In this document: one piece after another, positions 51,492 to 59,559 of the stretch
How positions within the stretch are numbered: position 1 is the stretch's first letter
How the letters are laid out: each line of letters starts with the position of its first letter
NCBI GenBank assembly: GCA_048393055.1
Contig: DBFJJS010000010.1
Location: 62,001-126,000 of the forward strand
Source of the DNA: Faeciplasma sp048393055
GTDB lineage: Bacteria > Bacillota > Clostridia > Oscillospirales > Ruminococcaceae
Direction of reading: 5' to 3'
DNA: 64,000 nt
Notes under the pieces: generated by a model
What the model was told of the DNA's origin: nothing
The model's input: only the letters and a program-made list of their open reading frames with translations
Databases searched by the model: none
Position numbers and translations under genes: made by a program

Positions 51492-53405
51492 ATGCTTGTA
51501 TCACTTGAAAACGTATATAAATACTACAACGGCGAGCCTATATTAGAGGACGTCTCGCTCACAATCAACGAGGGGGAAAGGATCGGCCTTGTCGGAGTAA
51601 ACGGCTGCGGGAAAACAACTCTCCTGTCAATTATTACTGGACATACCGGCTACGACAAAGCGCCGAACGGCGCGGGAAGCATAAGCTACGCGAAAAACCT
51701 TCGGATAGGATATCTGGAGCAGGGCGTCGGGCTGAGCGCAGAGTGCTCTATTTCGGAGGAAATGCGAAAGCCATTTTATGAGCTTGACGCGGAATACGAG
51801 CGCATGACCGAGCTTCAGGCAAAGATGTCGTCGCTCAGCAAAGAGGCTCTTGAGGACGCGGAATCCGAGTACGCAAGGCTGAGCTCGCACTATGAAAATA
51901 ACGACGGCTATATCATAGATGTAAAAATACGAACCGTTCTCAACGGAATGGGCTTTTCAGGATTTGACCTTAACCGCTCGGTAAATTCCCTCTCCGGCGG
52001 CGAGCGCACAAGGCTCGCCCTAGCAAAGCTTTTGCTGGAGGAGCCGTCGCTGCTTATACTCGACGAGCCGACAAACCACCTTGACCTCGACACCATGCTG
52101 TGGCTTGAGGATTACCTGTCCGGCTACAAAGGCGCGATTCTCACGGTATCGCATAACAGATATTTCCTCGACAAAATATGCACAAGAATATGCGAGATAG
52201 AATTTATGCACCTCAAGTCGTATACAGGAAATTACACGGCGTTTGTAAAGCTGAAAAAAGAAAAGGTGACGCGTCAGGAAAAGATTTATAAAGCCGAACA
52301 GGCAAAAATGAACGAGCTTCAGTTCTTTATAGACAAGAACCGCGTAAGCGCGACAAGCGCAAAGGCGGCAAAGTCAAAGCAGCACATGCTTGACAGGATA
52401 GCTCAGAACGCAGTCGAAAAACCGCGTGTCTATCACAAACCGGCAAAAATACGATTGGAATACGACATAGAGCCGCCAAAAGAGATATTTGAAGCAAAGG
52501 ATGTCGATATCTGCGTAGACGGCGGAAGCCGCGTGCTGATAGAAAGCTTTTCACTCTCTGTAAGGCGCTCCGACAGAGTGGGAATAATAGGCGCAAACGG
52601 CGCCGGAAAATCTACTATCCTCAAAACAATACAGGGGCTGAACCCTCACTCTAAAGGCAGCATATACTGGGCCCCAAACGTGAAAATAGCATATTTTGAT
52701 CAGAAAAACGAACAGCTTGACGCGCATTGCACTGTTATCGAAGAGGTCCATAAAAGGTATCCTCAAATGACCGACCTTCAGGTCAGGTCGCTGCTCGGCT
52801 CTGTGCTTCTGACAGGAGAGGACGTATTCAAGCCTGTCGGGGTAATAAGCGGAGGAGAAAAAACAAAGCTCAGCTTTGCGCTTATGATGCTTAAGCGCGC
52901 AAACGTACTTATACTCGACGAGCCGACCAACCACCTTGACATCACGACAAAGGAAGTACTTGAGGACGCGCTCGGCGAGTACACGGGAACCATTATATTT
53001 GTATCACACGACAGGTATCTGCTGAACAGGATAGCGACAAGGATTGTAGAGGTATCGGCGGGAAAATGCATCGAATACAAGGGCAACTATGACGACTATC
53101 TCGAGCAGAAGAAGCTGGAAGCCGCGGCTTTGGAGGAAGAAAAGAAGAAAATTGACGCGCAGCAGCCGAAAAAGCAGTACCGTACAAAAAGCCAGCGCGC
53201 GTCGGACGCGAAAAAAAAGCAGGAAATACAAGCATTAGAGACGCATATCGAAGAGCTTGAAACAAAAATCAAAGAACTGGAGGAGCAAATATGCCTTCCG
53301 GAAATCGCTTCCGACTACGTTAAGATGAACGAGCTGTGCACCTTGCTTGAAAGCTGTAAAGGCGAGCTGAACTGCTGCATGGACTGCTGGGTTTCAATGC
53401 AGTAG
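51492..53405 (+). CDS. ABC-F family ATPase
   Basis: 637 residues from the ATG at 51492 (GAGGTAAAA upstream), where MLVSLENVYKYYNGEPILEDVSL opens the ABC domain; a GTG 30 bases earlier lacks a site. Two fused nucleotide-binding domains without membrane parts: GVNGCGKTTLL, LSGGERTRLALAKLL, LDEPTNHLDL and GANGAGKSTIL, ISGGEKTKLSFALMML, LDEPTNHLDI. The interdomain linker and a C-terminal coiled coil (about 560-635) are as in YdiF/YkpA-type translation factors that act at the ribosomal E site. Antibiotic resistance is possible but not shown. Confidence 0.92.
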   Translation: MLVSLENVYKYYNGEPILEDVSLTINEGERIGLVGVNGCGKTTLLSIITGHTGYDKAPNGAGSISYAKNLRIGYLEQGVGLSAECSISEEMRKPFYELDAEYERMTELQAKMSSLSKEALEDAESEYARLSSHYENNDGYIIDVKIRTVLNGMGFSGFDLNRSVNSLSGGERTRLALAKLLLEEPSLLILDEPTNHLDLDTMLWLEDYLSGYKGAILTVSHNRYFLDKICTRICEIEFMHLKSYTGNYTAFVKLKKEKVTRQEKIYKAEQAKMNELQFFIDKNRVSATSAKAAKSKQHMLDRIAQNAVEKPRVYHKPAKIRLEYDIEPPKEIFEAKDVDICVDGGSRVLIESFSLSVRRSDRVGIIGANGAGKSTILKTIQGLNPHSKGSIYWAPNVKIAYFDQKNEQLDAHCTVIEEVHKRYPQMTDLQVRSLLGSVLLTGEDVFKPVGVISGGEKTKLSFALMMLKRANVLILDEPTNHLDITTKEVLEDALGEYTGTIIFVSHDRYLLNRIATRIVEVSAGKCIEYKGNYDDYLEQKKLEAAALEEEKKKIDAQQPKKQYRTKSQRASDAKKKQEIQALETHIEELETKIKELEEQICLPEIASDYVKMNELCTLLESCKGELNCCMDCWVSMQ

Positions 53406-53454
53406 CGTAAGCTGTTTAATTTTTTGCGTTAATTATGTATAATTAAATTAAACA

Positions 53455-53483
53455 TTGACAAGCAAATTTCAAGGTGCTATGAT
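53455..53483 (+). promoter_or_regulatory. Promoter of the AraC-family gene
   Basis: Perfect TTGACA, 17-base spacer, TATGAT. Its position inside the longest open frame shows that translation must begin downstream, at 53536. Confidence 0.7.
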
Positions 53484-53535
53484 ATCTTTAAAAATGAAAA
53501 ATGTTGTGTTTTTTTACTTGAGGGAGGCGCAGTTT

Positions 53536-54384
53536 ATGCAAGAATTTTGTTTTGCCCTGTTAGGCGACGAGGTTAAACTGCCGGTTTACGTAACAGGAGT
53601 CGGCGCAACTGACCCGGAATTGCATTGTGAAAGACCGTCAGGGCACGTCTACCACCAGGTTATTTATACCGCCTCAGGTGAAGGCGTACTAAAGCTTGAC
53701 GGCGAAATCCATAGAATTTCAAAAGGCATGGGCTTTGTCCTTCCTGCATTTTATCCCCACGAGTATTTCGCAAGAGACGACGCAAACTGGGAAACACATT
53801 GGGTCACATTTTCCGGTGCATCTGTCGGAGACATAATGGAAAACCTCGGTCTATTAAAACCTGTTGTCTTTAAGGTAGGAGATATAAATACCCTAGAAAA
53901 GCTCTGGGAGAAAATGCTTAAAACAATAAAGTGCTCGAATATATACTCTGGATACACAAACTCGTCCAATATCTTTGCATTCCTCATTGAGCTTAACAGA
54001 CTAATTTCCTGCCCTGCTTCTCCAAAAGAAAATCACAGGATGGAGCAGTTAAAAGTTATAATAGATTATATTGACAGAAATTATGCCAATGATATAAGCC
54101 TCACTGACATTGCGAAAACGGTAGGGCTTTCTCCGCAGTATATATGCCGCATATTTAAAGAATGCATGAACATGCGTCCGTTTGAGCACCTAACAAAAAA
54201 ACGTATTTATGAGGCGAAAAACCTTCTGCTTGATACAAAGCTCTCCATTAACGATGTGTCAAGGTCCGTTGGATACAATGATTGCAGCTACTTCTGCGCA
54301 GTATTTAAAAGACATGAAAACGTCTCCCCTGCCGAATATAGAATGGTATTTGCAGAGCGAAGTGTAAGAAGAACGGAAAAGTAA
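53536..54384 (+). CDS. AraC-family transcriptional regulator
   Basis: 282 residues from the ATG at 53536, which has GGGAGG eight bases upstream. The N-terminal cupin (about 15-150, with GHVYHQVIYTASGEGVLKLDG and LPAFYPHEYFARDDANWETHWVTFSG) is a sugar-binding-type sensor. The C-terminal pair of helix-turn-helix motifs (about 180-278) reads DISLTDIAKTVGLSPQYICRIFKECMNMRPFEHLTKKRI and LSINDVSRSVGYNDCSYFCAVFKRHENVSPAEYR. Likely activates carbohydrate genes, but none is beside it; the GH43 gene is far away. Confidence 0.92.
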   Translation: MQEFCFALLGDEVKLPVYVTGVGATDPELHCERPSGHVYHQVIYTASGEGVLKLDGEIHRISKGMGFVLPAFYPHEYFARDDANWETHWVTFSGASVGDIMENLGLLKPVVFKVGDINTLEKLWEKMLKTIKCSNIYSGYTNSSNIFAFLIELNRLISCPASPKENHRMEQLKVIIDYIDRNYANDISLTDIAKTVGLSPQYICRIFKECMNMRPFEHLTKKRIYEAKNLLLDTKLSINDVSRSVGYNDCSYFCAVFKRHENVSPAEYRMVFAERSVRRTEK

Positions 54385-54523
54385 TAAGGTCGTCCCGCAT
54401 ACGTAATTAAAGACTCGGGAAATTCAAAAATCCATCAGGGGCTTAACCACAGCGGCAATGCACAAAGGCGATAAAGAAACAGATAACCGATAATTAACGC
54501 GCAGACAGCCACCCTCAATTATT

Positions 54524-54552
54524 TTGTACATGAAAGTTGTGAGTGATAAAAT
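54524..54552 (+). promoter_or_regulatory. Candidate promoter of the acetyltransferase gene
   Basis: TTGTAC, 17-base spacer, TAAAAT. A second possible one lies nearer at about 54616-54643 (TTGCTT...TAATAT). The stretch 54385-54660 otherwise holds no gene that I recognise and is AT-rich toward the acetyltransferase. Confidence 0.4.
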
Positions 54553-54664
54553 TCATATCAGGATGTTATGATAATATATGTAGTAAAAGCAATAAATCAA
54601 AATTATGCTTTTTATTGCTTAAAGTTAAAATAAATATAATATTTAGTGAGAAGGATGATTGTTT

Positions 54665-54706
54665 ATGAAAAAAATGAGTTGTGTTCGGAGGGTGCACAAA
54701 AACTAA
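54665..54706 (+). CDS. Possible 13-residue leader peptide MKKMSCVRRVHKN
   Basis: ATG preceded by GAAGGATGATT and ending at TAA just before the CCTCC anti-site. It could be translated as a regulatory leader of the acetyltransferase. The small size makes it only a suggestion. Confidence 0.35.
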   Translation: MKKMSCVRRVHKN

Positions 54707-54729
54707 TCCTCCAATAAAATTAACGGAGG
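54686..54729 (+). promoter_or_regulatory. Alternative-pairing element around the acetyltransferase ribosome-binding site
   Basis: The word TCCTCC (54707-54712) can pair with CGGAGGG upstream (54686-54692) or with the ribosome-binding site CGGAGGA downstream (54724-54730). The upstream copy lies inside the leader peptide frame, the layout of erm/cat-type translational attenuators. Confidence 0.5.
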
Positions 54730-54737
54730 AAATAAAA

Positions 54738-55157
54738 ATGAATTTTGTGAAAGTTAAAACAGAAGATTTTGAAGAACTAATGATATTACATAAGGCATAC
54801 AAAATAGAAATTGGAGAATGCTTGCCTACAAATGCGGAGCTTGAGAGTTTAAAAAAGTCGATTGCAAATGAGCAAATACATTTTTATGGATGTGTATGTG
54901 ATAACGCACTTGTAGCGTGTTGTTCTATATGCTATACGTACTCAACTTTCAATTATGGCAAATCTGGGGTATTTGAAGATTTTTATATCCAACCAGAGTA
55001 TCGTCATAAAGGTATAGCACGAAAACTTGTTTCTTTTGCGTATGAACAAAGCGGTGTGGGTTCTCTTACAGTTGGATGTGCAGATTGCGATATTCAAATG
55101 TATCGATCAATTGGCTTCAAAATTACATTAGGAAATATGTTAGCGTTTGGAGTGTAA
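54738..55157 (+). CDS. GNAT-family N-acetyltransferase
   Basis: 139 residues from the ATG at 54738 with a perfect GGAGG. Acetyl-CoA-binding motif A is visible as VFEDFYIQPEYRHKGIARKLVSFAYEQ (the R/QxxGxA form), followed by SLTVGCADCDIQMYRSIGF. Substrate unknown; an aminoglycoside or other small molecule cannot be excluded. Base use is clearly more AT-rich than in neighbouring genes, which suggests acquisition from elsewhere. It is alone between AraC and pnuC. Confidence 0.83.
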   Translation: MNFVKVKTEDFEELMILHKAYKIEIGECLPTNAELESLKKSIANEQIHFYGCVCDNALVACCSICYTYSTFNYGKSGVFEDFYIQPEYRHKGIARKLVSFAYEQSGVGSLTVGCADCDIQMYRSIGFKITLGNMLAFGV

Positions 55158-55243
55158 AAAGTTATGAGGACAACATCCTAAAGCGCTACCGCCCTCTTTT
55201 ATCATTAAATACTGAATAACCGCCGTCCCATTTCAGGATACGT

Positions 55244-55275
55244 AAAAACAGTAAATCTCAAAATTTACTGTTTTT
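55244..55275. terminator. Terminator shared by acetyltransferase and pnuC genes
   Basis: AAAAACAGTAAAT pairs with ATTTACTGTTTTT around a six-base loop; T-tracts on both strands. It overlaps the last codons of pnuC (stop at 55258). Confidence 0.8.
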
Positions 55276-55989
55276 GTTTTTGATTCCGCTCAGGCACATC
55301 TTTTTTCCCGCCTGCCTCTTCTGCATCCTTGACCAGTTGATAAAGCCGTAGCCGTCGTTGACAAGGAACATTGTAAAGCATACGATCATAGGCAGATACT
55401 TTATATCCTTCATAGCGGCCAAAACCCACAAAACAATCAGCACAACATCGTTTGCAGCGTACCACATCGCGTAGAACCTGCTGCGTCTGAAGGTGTGATA
55501 GGACGCTAAAAAGCTTGTCGCAACAGAGATGGTGCTCGGCACAATATTTGCCGTATTAAAATAGGACAGGATAAAGTAAAACGCCACGGTTACGGCTATC
55601 GTCATAACTGCTACCAGCGCAATTTCACCGCGCTTAAGAGTATTTACCTCTACCTCCTGCTTCCCCTTTTCAAAGGGATACCTCAGCCAGGTTACCACCG
55701 CAGACACGGCTATCGGCGCGGTCATGCACAAATACGTGAGCATTTCTCCGTAGTACGTAAACTGAAACGAGATAATGCCGTACATTACCGAAAATACTAT
55801 TGTAAGTATTTGACCGGTAACGTCGCCCCTTGCAACAAAAATAAGCGCAGTAACGCCTATTACCGACGCGACGACCTGAAACCATGCGCTTTGTCCCGCG
55901 AGTCCAGACAGTATCACGACTACTGCCGAAACGCACCACAGACATTTTTCAAACCTTGATAAGTTTTTAATTGATTGTATAGGATTCAT
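55258..55989 (-). CDS. pnuC: Nicotinamide riboside/mononucleotide transporter PnuC
   Basis: 243 residues from the ATG at 55989 (AAGGGGAT upstream). Seven or so hydrophobic segments; the family words LTYLCMTAPIAVSAVVTWLRYPFE, ATSFLASYHTFRRSRFYAMWYAANDVVLIVLWVLA and FLVNDGYGFINWSRM are seen. The W/N-rich substrate half of PnuC is intact. Facilitates uptake of NAD precursors (nicotinamide riboside in most members). Monocistronic, with an ideal promoter and a structured leader. Confidence 0.92.
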   Translation of the reverse strand: MNPIQSIKNLSRFEKCLWCVSAVVVILSGLAGQSAWFQVVASVIGVTALIFVARGDVTGQILTIVFSVMYGIISFQFTYYGEMLTYLCMTAPIAVSAVVTWLRYPFEKGKQEVEVNTLKRGEIALVAVMTIAVTVAFYFILSYFNTANIVPSTISVATSFLASYHTFRRSRFYAMWYAANDVVLIVLWVLAAMKDIKYLPMIVCFTMFLVNDGYGFINWSRMQKRQAGKKMCLSGIKNKNSKF

Positions 55990-56107
55990 CCGTAATCCCC
56001 TTGCTCCTTTCAAATCACAAAAAACAAACACCCGCAAACACATCTTCTAAGACCTAACGATGCGTTTCGAGTGCTCGACACTTTCTACCCGGTGGCAGAT
56101 TTATAAC
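55990..56107 (-). promoter_or_regulatory. Structured 5' leader of pnuC
   Basis: About 118 bases from the inferred start point to the ATG. Minus strand: a small CGAG-CA-CTCG hairpin is followed by a nine-bp stem AAACGCATC / GATGTGTTT (one G-U) with loop GTTAGGTCTTAGAA. It does not match a riboswitch consensus I know, but the place before a NAD-precursor transporter suggests a sensing RNA. Confidence 0.5.
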
Positions 56108-56113
56108 GTCTGG

Positions 56114-56142
56114 ATTATAACACATTTCATTAGCCGTGTCAA
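56114..56142 (-). promoter_or_regulatory. Promoter of pnuC
   Basis: Minus strand: perfect TTGACA, 17-base spacer, perfect TATAAT. Confidence 0.85.
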
Positions 56143-56218
56143 CAGCTGTATTGACTTTATTCAGAGCAATGAAGTATTATAGCATCAGATGTTTTAACTT
56201 TTTTAAAGGAGAAAATAT

Positions 56219-57769
56219 ATGGCCTCGTACACATATAAAAAAATTATAAAAGAAAATATCGACCTTTCGCCCCTCGGGCTTTATTGCTCGGCTAAGGAAT
56301 ACCCGTATTTTTGTACGCCAAAAGGTGCAAAAATATTCGGACGAACCGGAGTAGACGGAATACATTATTGCTTTGTAAGAAGCTTTGCGGACATGGTGTT
56401 CTGCGTAAGCCCGATGTGCGACACCGGAAGGTATGTCAGACCGGTGGCGCGCAGCTTTTCAGATTTCATAATGCTGTTAATAGCCTGCCAGGACGTATTC
56501 AACATCGAGGCTGCGGAAATAATGGACAGGGATGGGTTCTACAAAATGCTCTGCACATACGAAGCTGACGTCAAGCAGCAATCCGCTATTGAGGTTTTGA
56601 AACGTGAGTTTAAGCTTTCGGCAATGGAAAAGCCGTATGAATATATAAGAGAGCTTCAAAGCAGCTTTGACTATTCAAAAATCAGATACACCGAGGATTT
56701 TTATGACCCGGACATGAACCTGGGCGCCTGGCAGGAGAAAAAATGGGAAGTCTATTTCGGAAACGGTTTTTCAAGCGCAAAAAAGCGCAGAAAACGCCCG
56801 GGCAGGGAAATCCCGGTGAAAAAGAGCGTCGTTCTTGACGGCAGGACATGGTACATCCCCGCAGTGTACGTATGCTCCGAAGGGCTTGTCGCAGATATAT
56901 GCACAAGCGCGGATGCAGAAAAGATGTCTGAATTTATGAATAAATATCAGAATATAGACGGCGAGAATCTTTCTCGCGACGAATACGAGCTTATCGAGAG
57001 GGAAAACCCTCTTAATGCAGATATCCGTGTGTGCGTTAAGGTAAACGGGAAGACAATAACAAGCTCCTCAGGCTGCATGACAAGCTGGATACCGTTTTCG
57101 GACATGTGCCGCGACAGCGCCTCAGAAGCTGTCCGGCATTACATGCTTGACGGCAAATATGCGTGGAGCATAAGCAGGTTTAAATTCAAATGGGCCACCA
57201 AGCGCAGACCTGAAATTAAAAAGCTTGAAATATCCATATCAACCTCTCCGAAAAAATACTTCGGACCGATAATTACCGTAGGCGAGCCAAATGAGAAGCT
57301 TGATTTTATAAATCCTATAGACAACACTTCTCACACGCTTGTAATAAACGATATAGAGCATATGAAGATCAGCGAAGACGTATTCAAAAATGCAGAGCAT
57401 TTCCTTCCCCGCTGTTATATGCTAATTAAATACTCAGTCTTTCCGAAAATCGACGGCGAATGTTTCCGCTTATATGATGTAGCTCAGAGCGATTGCGTAG
57501 TCGCAAAGAAGCCTCCGGACGCTTTCGCGCCGGATGCAAAAAACGACTTTGTTATAGGCATAATAGGAGGGGCGGACGGTCCTACCGCAATATTTGCAAG
57601 CGATAATGGTGATAAAAAAGAATTGGCAGAACACTGCGTATGCTCTTCAGTACACTTTGAGCCGCAGGAAAGCGCAAGGTTCCGAATAATATTTATCGAT
57701 AAAAGAACAGAGTCCGCCGCGGTAGCCCTGCTGCCGGACAACATCGAAAAAAACGAGGATAAACAGTAA
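56219..57769 (+). CDS. Unassigned 516-residue protein with decarboxylase-beta-like GIIGGADGPTAIF motif
   Basis: ATG with AAAGGAGAAA upstream; frame ends four bases before rnhA. I do not recognise an overall family. No signal peptide or TM helix is seen. Basic patch KKRRKRPGREIPVKK near 190-205 separates an N-terminal part (about 1-180, rich in aromatic residues, with SPMCDTGRYVRPVARSF) from a C-terminal part. Around residues 443-457 it carries FVIGIIGGADGPTAIFAS, the sodium-site word of the membrane beta subunit of Na+-translocating decarboxylases, here in a soluble context. It may be an N-terminal hydrolase-like or DUF protein; function unknown. Probably transcribed with rnhA. Confidence 0.7.
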   Translation: MASYTYKKIIKENIDLSPLGLYCSAKEYPYFCTPKGAKIFGRTGVDGIHYCFVRSFADMVFCVSPMCDTGRYVRPVARSFSDFIMLLIACQDVFNIEAAEIMDRDGFYKMLCTYEADVKQQSAIEVLKREFKLSAMEKPYEYIRELQSSFDYSKIRYTEDFYDPDMNLGAWQEKKWEVYFGNGFSSAKKRRKRPGREIPVKKSVVLDGRTWYIPAVYVCSEGLVADICTSADAEKMSEFMNKYQNIDGENLSRDEYELIERENPLNADIRVCVKVNGKTITSSSGCMTSWIPFSDMCRDSASEAVRHYMLDGKYAWSISRFKFKWATKRRPEIKKLEISISTSPKKYFGPIITVGEPNEKLDFINPIDNTSHTLVINDIEHMKISEDVFKNAEHFLPRCYMLIKYSVFPKIDGECFRLYDVAQSDCVVAKKPPDAFAPDAKNDFVIGIIGGADGPTAIFASDNGDKKELAEHCVCSSVHFEPQESARFRIIFIDKRTESAAVALLPDNIEKNEDKQ

Positions 57770-57773
57770 GCAA

Positions 57774-58214
57774 ATGAAAACAGTATATGTATATACAGAC
57801 GGCGCGTGCTCGGGAAATCCCGGCGCGGGAGGCTGGGGCGCAATATTAAAATATAACGGATACGTCAAAGAGATGTCAGGCGCGGAGCCCGATACAACCA
57901 ACAATAGAATGGAGCTTTGCGCGGTAATTAACGCCCTTGAAGCATTAAAAGAGCCGTGTCACGTCATTTTAACAACAGATTCTCAGTATGTAGTAAACGG
58001 CATGGAAAAGGGATGGGCAAGATCGTGGCAGCGCAACGGCTGGATGAAAAAAGACAAGCAGCCAGCCATGAACCCGGATCTGTGGGAAAGGCTTCTTAAG
58101 CTTTCCGGTATCCACAAAATTGATTTTATATGGGTTAAAGGACATGCCGGTCACCCCGAAAACGAAAGATGCGACGAGCTTGCCGTAACAGCGTATAAAG
58201 CGTTGAAAAAATAG
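57774..58214 (+). CDS. rnhA: Ribonuclease HI
   Basis: 146 residues. Cuts the RNA strand of RNA-DNA hybrids. Catalytic acids visible: D9 in VYVYTDGACSGNPGAGGWGAIL, the glutamate in TTNNRMELCAVINALEAL, the aspartate in ILTTDSQYVVNGM, and the last aspartate in VKGHAGHPENERCDELA. Starts four bases after the 516-residue gene and likely shares its transcript. Confidence 0.95.
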   Translation: MKTVYVYTDGACSGNPGAGGWGAILKYNGYVKEMSGAEPDTTNNRMELCAVINALEALKEPCHVILTTDSQYVVNGMEKGWARSWQRNGWMKKDKQPAMNPDLWERLLKLSGIHKIDFIWVKGHAGHPENERCDELAVTAYKALKK

Positions 58215-58248
58215 GATTAGCCTGTGCTAACTATTTTCCTCAAAACGC

Positions 58249-58277
58249 TTGACAATCATAATACTTCGTACTAAAAT
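58249..58277 (+). promoter_or_regulatory. Promoter of nifS-nifU-mnmA
   Basis: Perfect TTGACA, 17-base spacer, TAAAAT, about 60 bases before nifS. Confidence 0.75.
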
Positions 58278-58286
58278 GATTCATGG

Positions 58287-58304
58287 AATACTATGTATAG
58301 TATT
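58287..58304. promoter_or_regulatory. Operator-like palindrome downstream of the nifS promoter
   Basis: Perfect 18-base inverted repeat AATACTA-TGTA-TAGTATT, starting nine bases after the -10 box and so in place to block transcription. An Rrf2/IscR-type repressor would fit the genes, but no regulator is adjacent. Confidence 0.6.
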
Positions 58305-58336
58305 TACTAAGTACTTATGAAAGGAAGTTGATATAT

Positions 58337-59530
58337 ATGGGAAAGCGCTTTGTGTATGCTGACAACGCCGCCACGACAAGAGTTTCCGAATCTGCGCTTG
58401 CAGCTGCAATGCCGTATTTCCGCGAGTGCTACGGCAATGCCTCGAGCATTTACTCGCTTGGTATGAACGCCGCCCGTGCCCTCGTCATGGCAAGACAGCA
58501 GGTTGCGGACGCGATAGGTGCAAAGCCGAGTGAAATATATTTTACCTCCGGCGGCTCGGAGTCGGACAACTGGGCGATAAAATCCGCAGCCGAGGTTGGC
58601 GCGTCGAGAGGCAAGAAGCACATAATAACCTCTGTGTTCGAGCACCACGCAGTGCTTCATACATGCCAGTATCTCGAGAAAAAGGGCTTTGAGGTAACAT
58701 ATATCCCAGTAAGCCCACTCGGACTTGTTGACCCGGAGGACATAAAAAAAGCAATACGGGACGACACGTGCCTTGTAACAATAATGTTTGCAAACAACGA
58801 GATAGGAACTATTCAGCCCATTGAGGAAATAGGGGCTATATGCCGTGAAAAGCATGTTTGGTTCCATACCGATGCGGTTCAGGCAATAGGGAACGTGCCT
58901 ATTGATGTTTCGAAAATGAATATAGACATGCTGTCTCTTTCCGGACACAAGATACATGCTCCAAAAGGAGTCGGCGCGTTGTATATGAGGACTGGAATCA
59001 ACCTTCCCAACCTCATTCACGGCGGAGCGCAGGAAAGGTCTAAGCGTGCAGGAACGGAAAACATGCCTTCAATAATGGCTCTTGGCACGGCTATAACAGA
59101 AGCCTGCAGCAATATTCCAGAAAAATGCGCAAGAGTTGAAAAAATGAGGGACAGGCTTATTCATGAGCTTCTTAAAATAAAGGAATCGCGCCTTAACGGC
59201 GACGCTGAGAAAAGGCTATGCGGAAACGTAAACATCTCGTTCAGGGGTATTGAAGGCGAAAGCCTGCTTTTGTCTCTTGACTTGGTTGGCATATGTGCTT
59301 CTTCGGGCTCTGCGTGCACATCCGGCTCGTTAGACCCCTCGCACGTGCTTTTGGCGATAGGCCTGCCTCATGCAATAGCTCACGGTTCTCTAAGGCTGAG
59401 CATAAACGAAGAAACTACTGAAGAAGACATTGACTACATTATAGAAAAAGTTCCCGAGGTAGTAAAAAAACTCAGGGCAATGAGCCCTCTTTGGGAGAGA
59501 ATCTGCATTGATGAAGGCATTGAACCTTAA
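58337..59530 (+). CDS. nifS: Cysteine desulfurase (NifS/IscS type)
   Basis: 397 residues from the ATG at 58337; a TTG three codons earlier is not used. PLP enzyme that takes sulfur from cysteine. Seen: VYADNAATTRVSESALAAAMPYF, GGSESDNWAIKS, HHAVLHTC, TDAVQAIGNVPID, the PLP-lysine LSLSGHKIHAPKGVGALY and the persulfide loop CASSGSACTSGSLDPSHVL. First gene of a sulfur-relay operon with nifU and mnmA. Confidence 0.95.
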   Translation: MGKRFVYADNAATTRVSESALAAAMPYFRECYGNASSIYSLGMNAARALVMARQQVADAIGAKPSEIYFTSGGSESDNWAIKSAAEVGASRGKKHIITSVFEHHAVLHTCQYLEKKGFEVTYIPVSPLGLVDPEDIKKAIRDDTCLVTIMFANNEIGTIQPIEEIGAICREKHVWFHTDAVQAIGNVPIDVSKMNIDMLSLSGHKIHAPKGVGALYMRTGINLPNLIHGGAQERSKRAGTENMPSIMALGTAITEACSNIPEKCARVEKMRDRLIHELLKIKESRLNGDAEKRLCGNVNISFRGIEGESLLLSLDLVGICASSGSACTSGSLDPSHVLLAIGLPHAIAHGSLRLSINEETTEEDIDYIIEKVPEVVKKLRAMSPLWERICIDEGIEP

Positions 59531-59559
59531 ATCAAAATTTACAGAAAGGATGGATATAA

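Noticed and set aside
53455..53535. Longer AraC N-terminus starting at 53455
   Set aside because: A consensus promoter occupies 53455-53483, so these bases cannot be coding for the same transcript; the next ATG has a strong ribosome-binding site.
56219..57769. Reading the 516-residue protein as a Na+-translocating decarboxylase beta subunit
   Set aside because: Only one short word matches; there are no TM helices and no other beta-subunit regions.
58307..59020. 237-residue frame on the minus strand
   Set aside because: Antisense to nifS, which has unmistakable cysteine desulfurase motifs.
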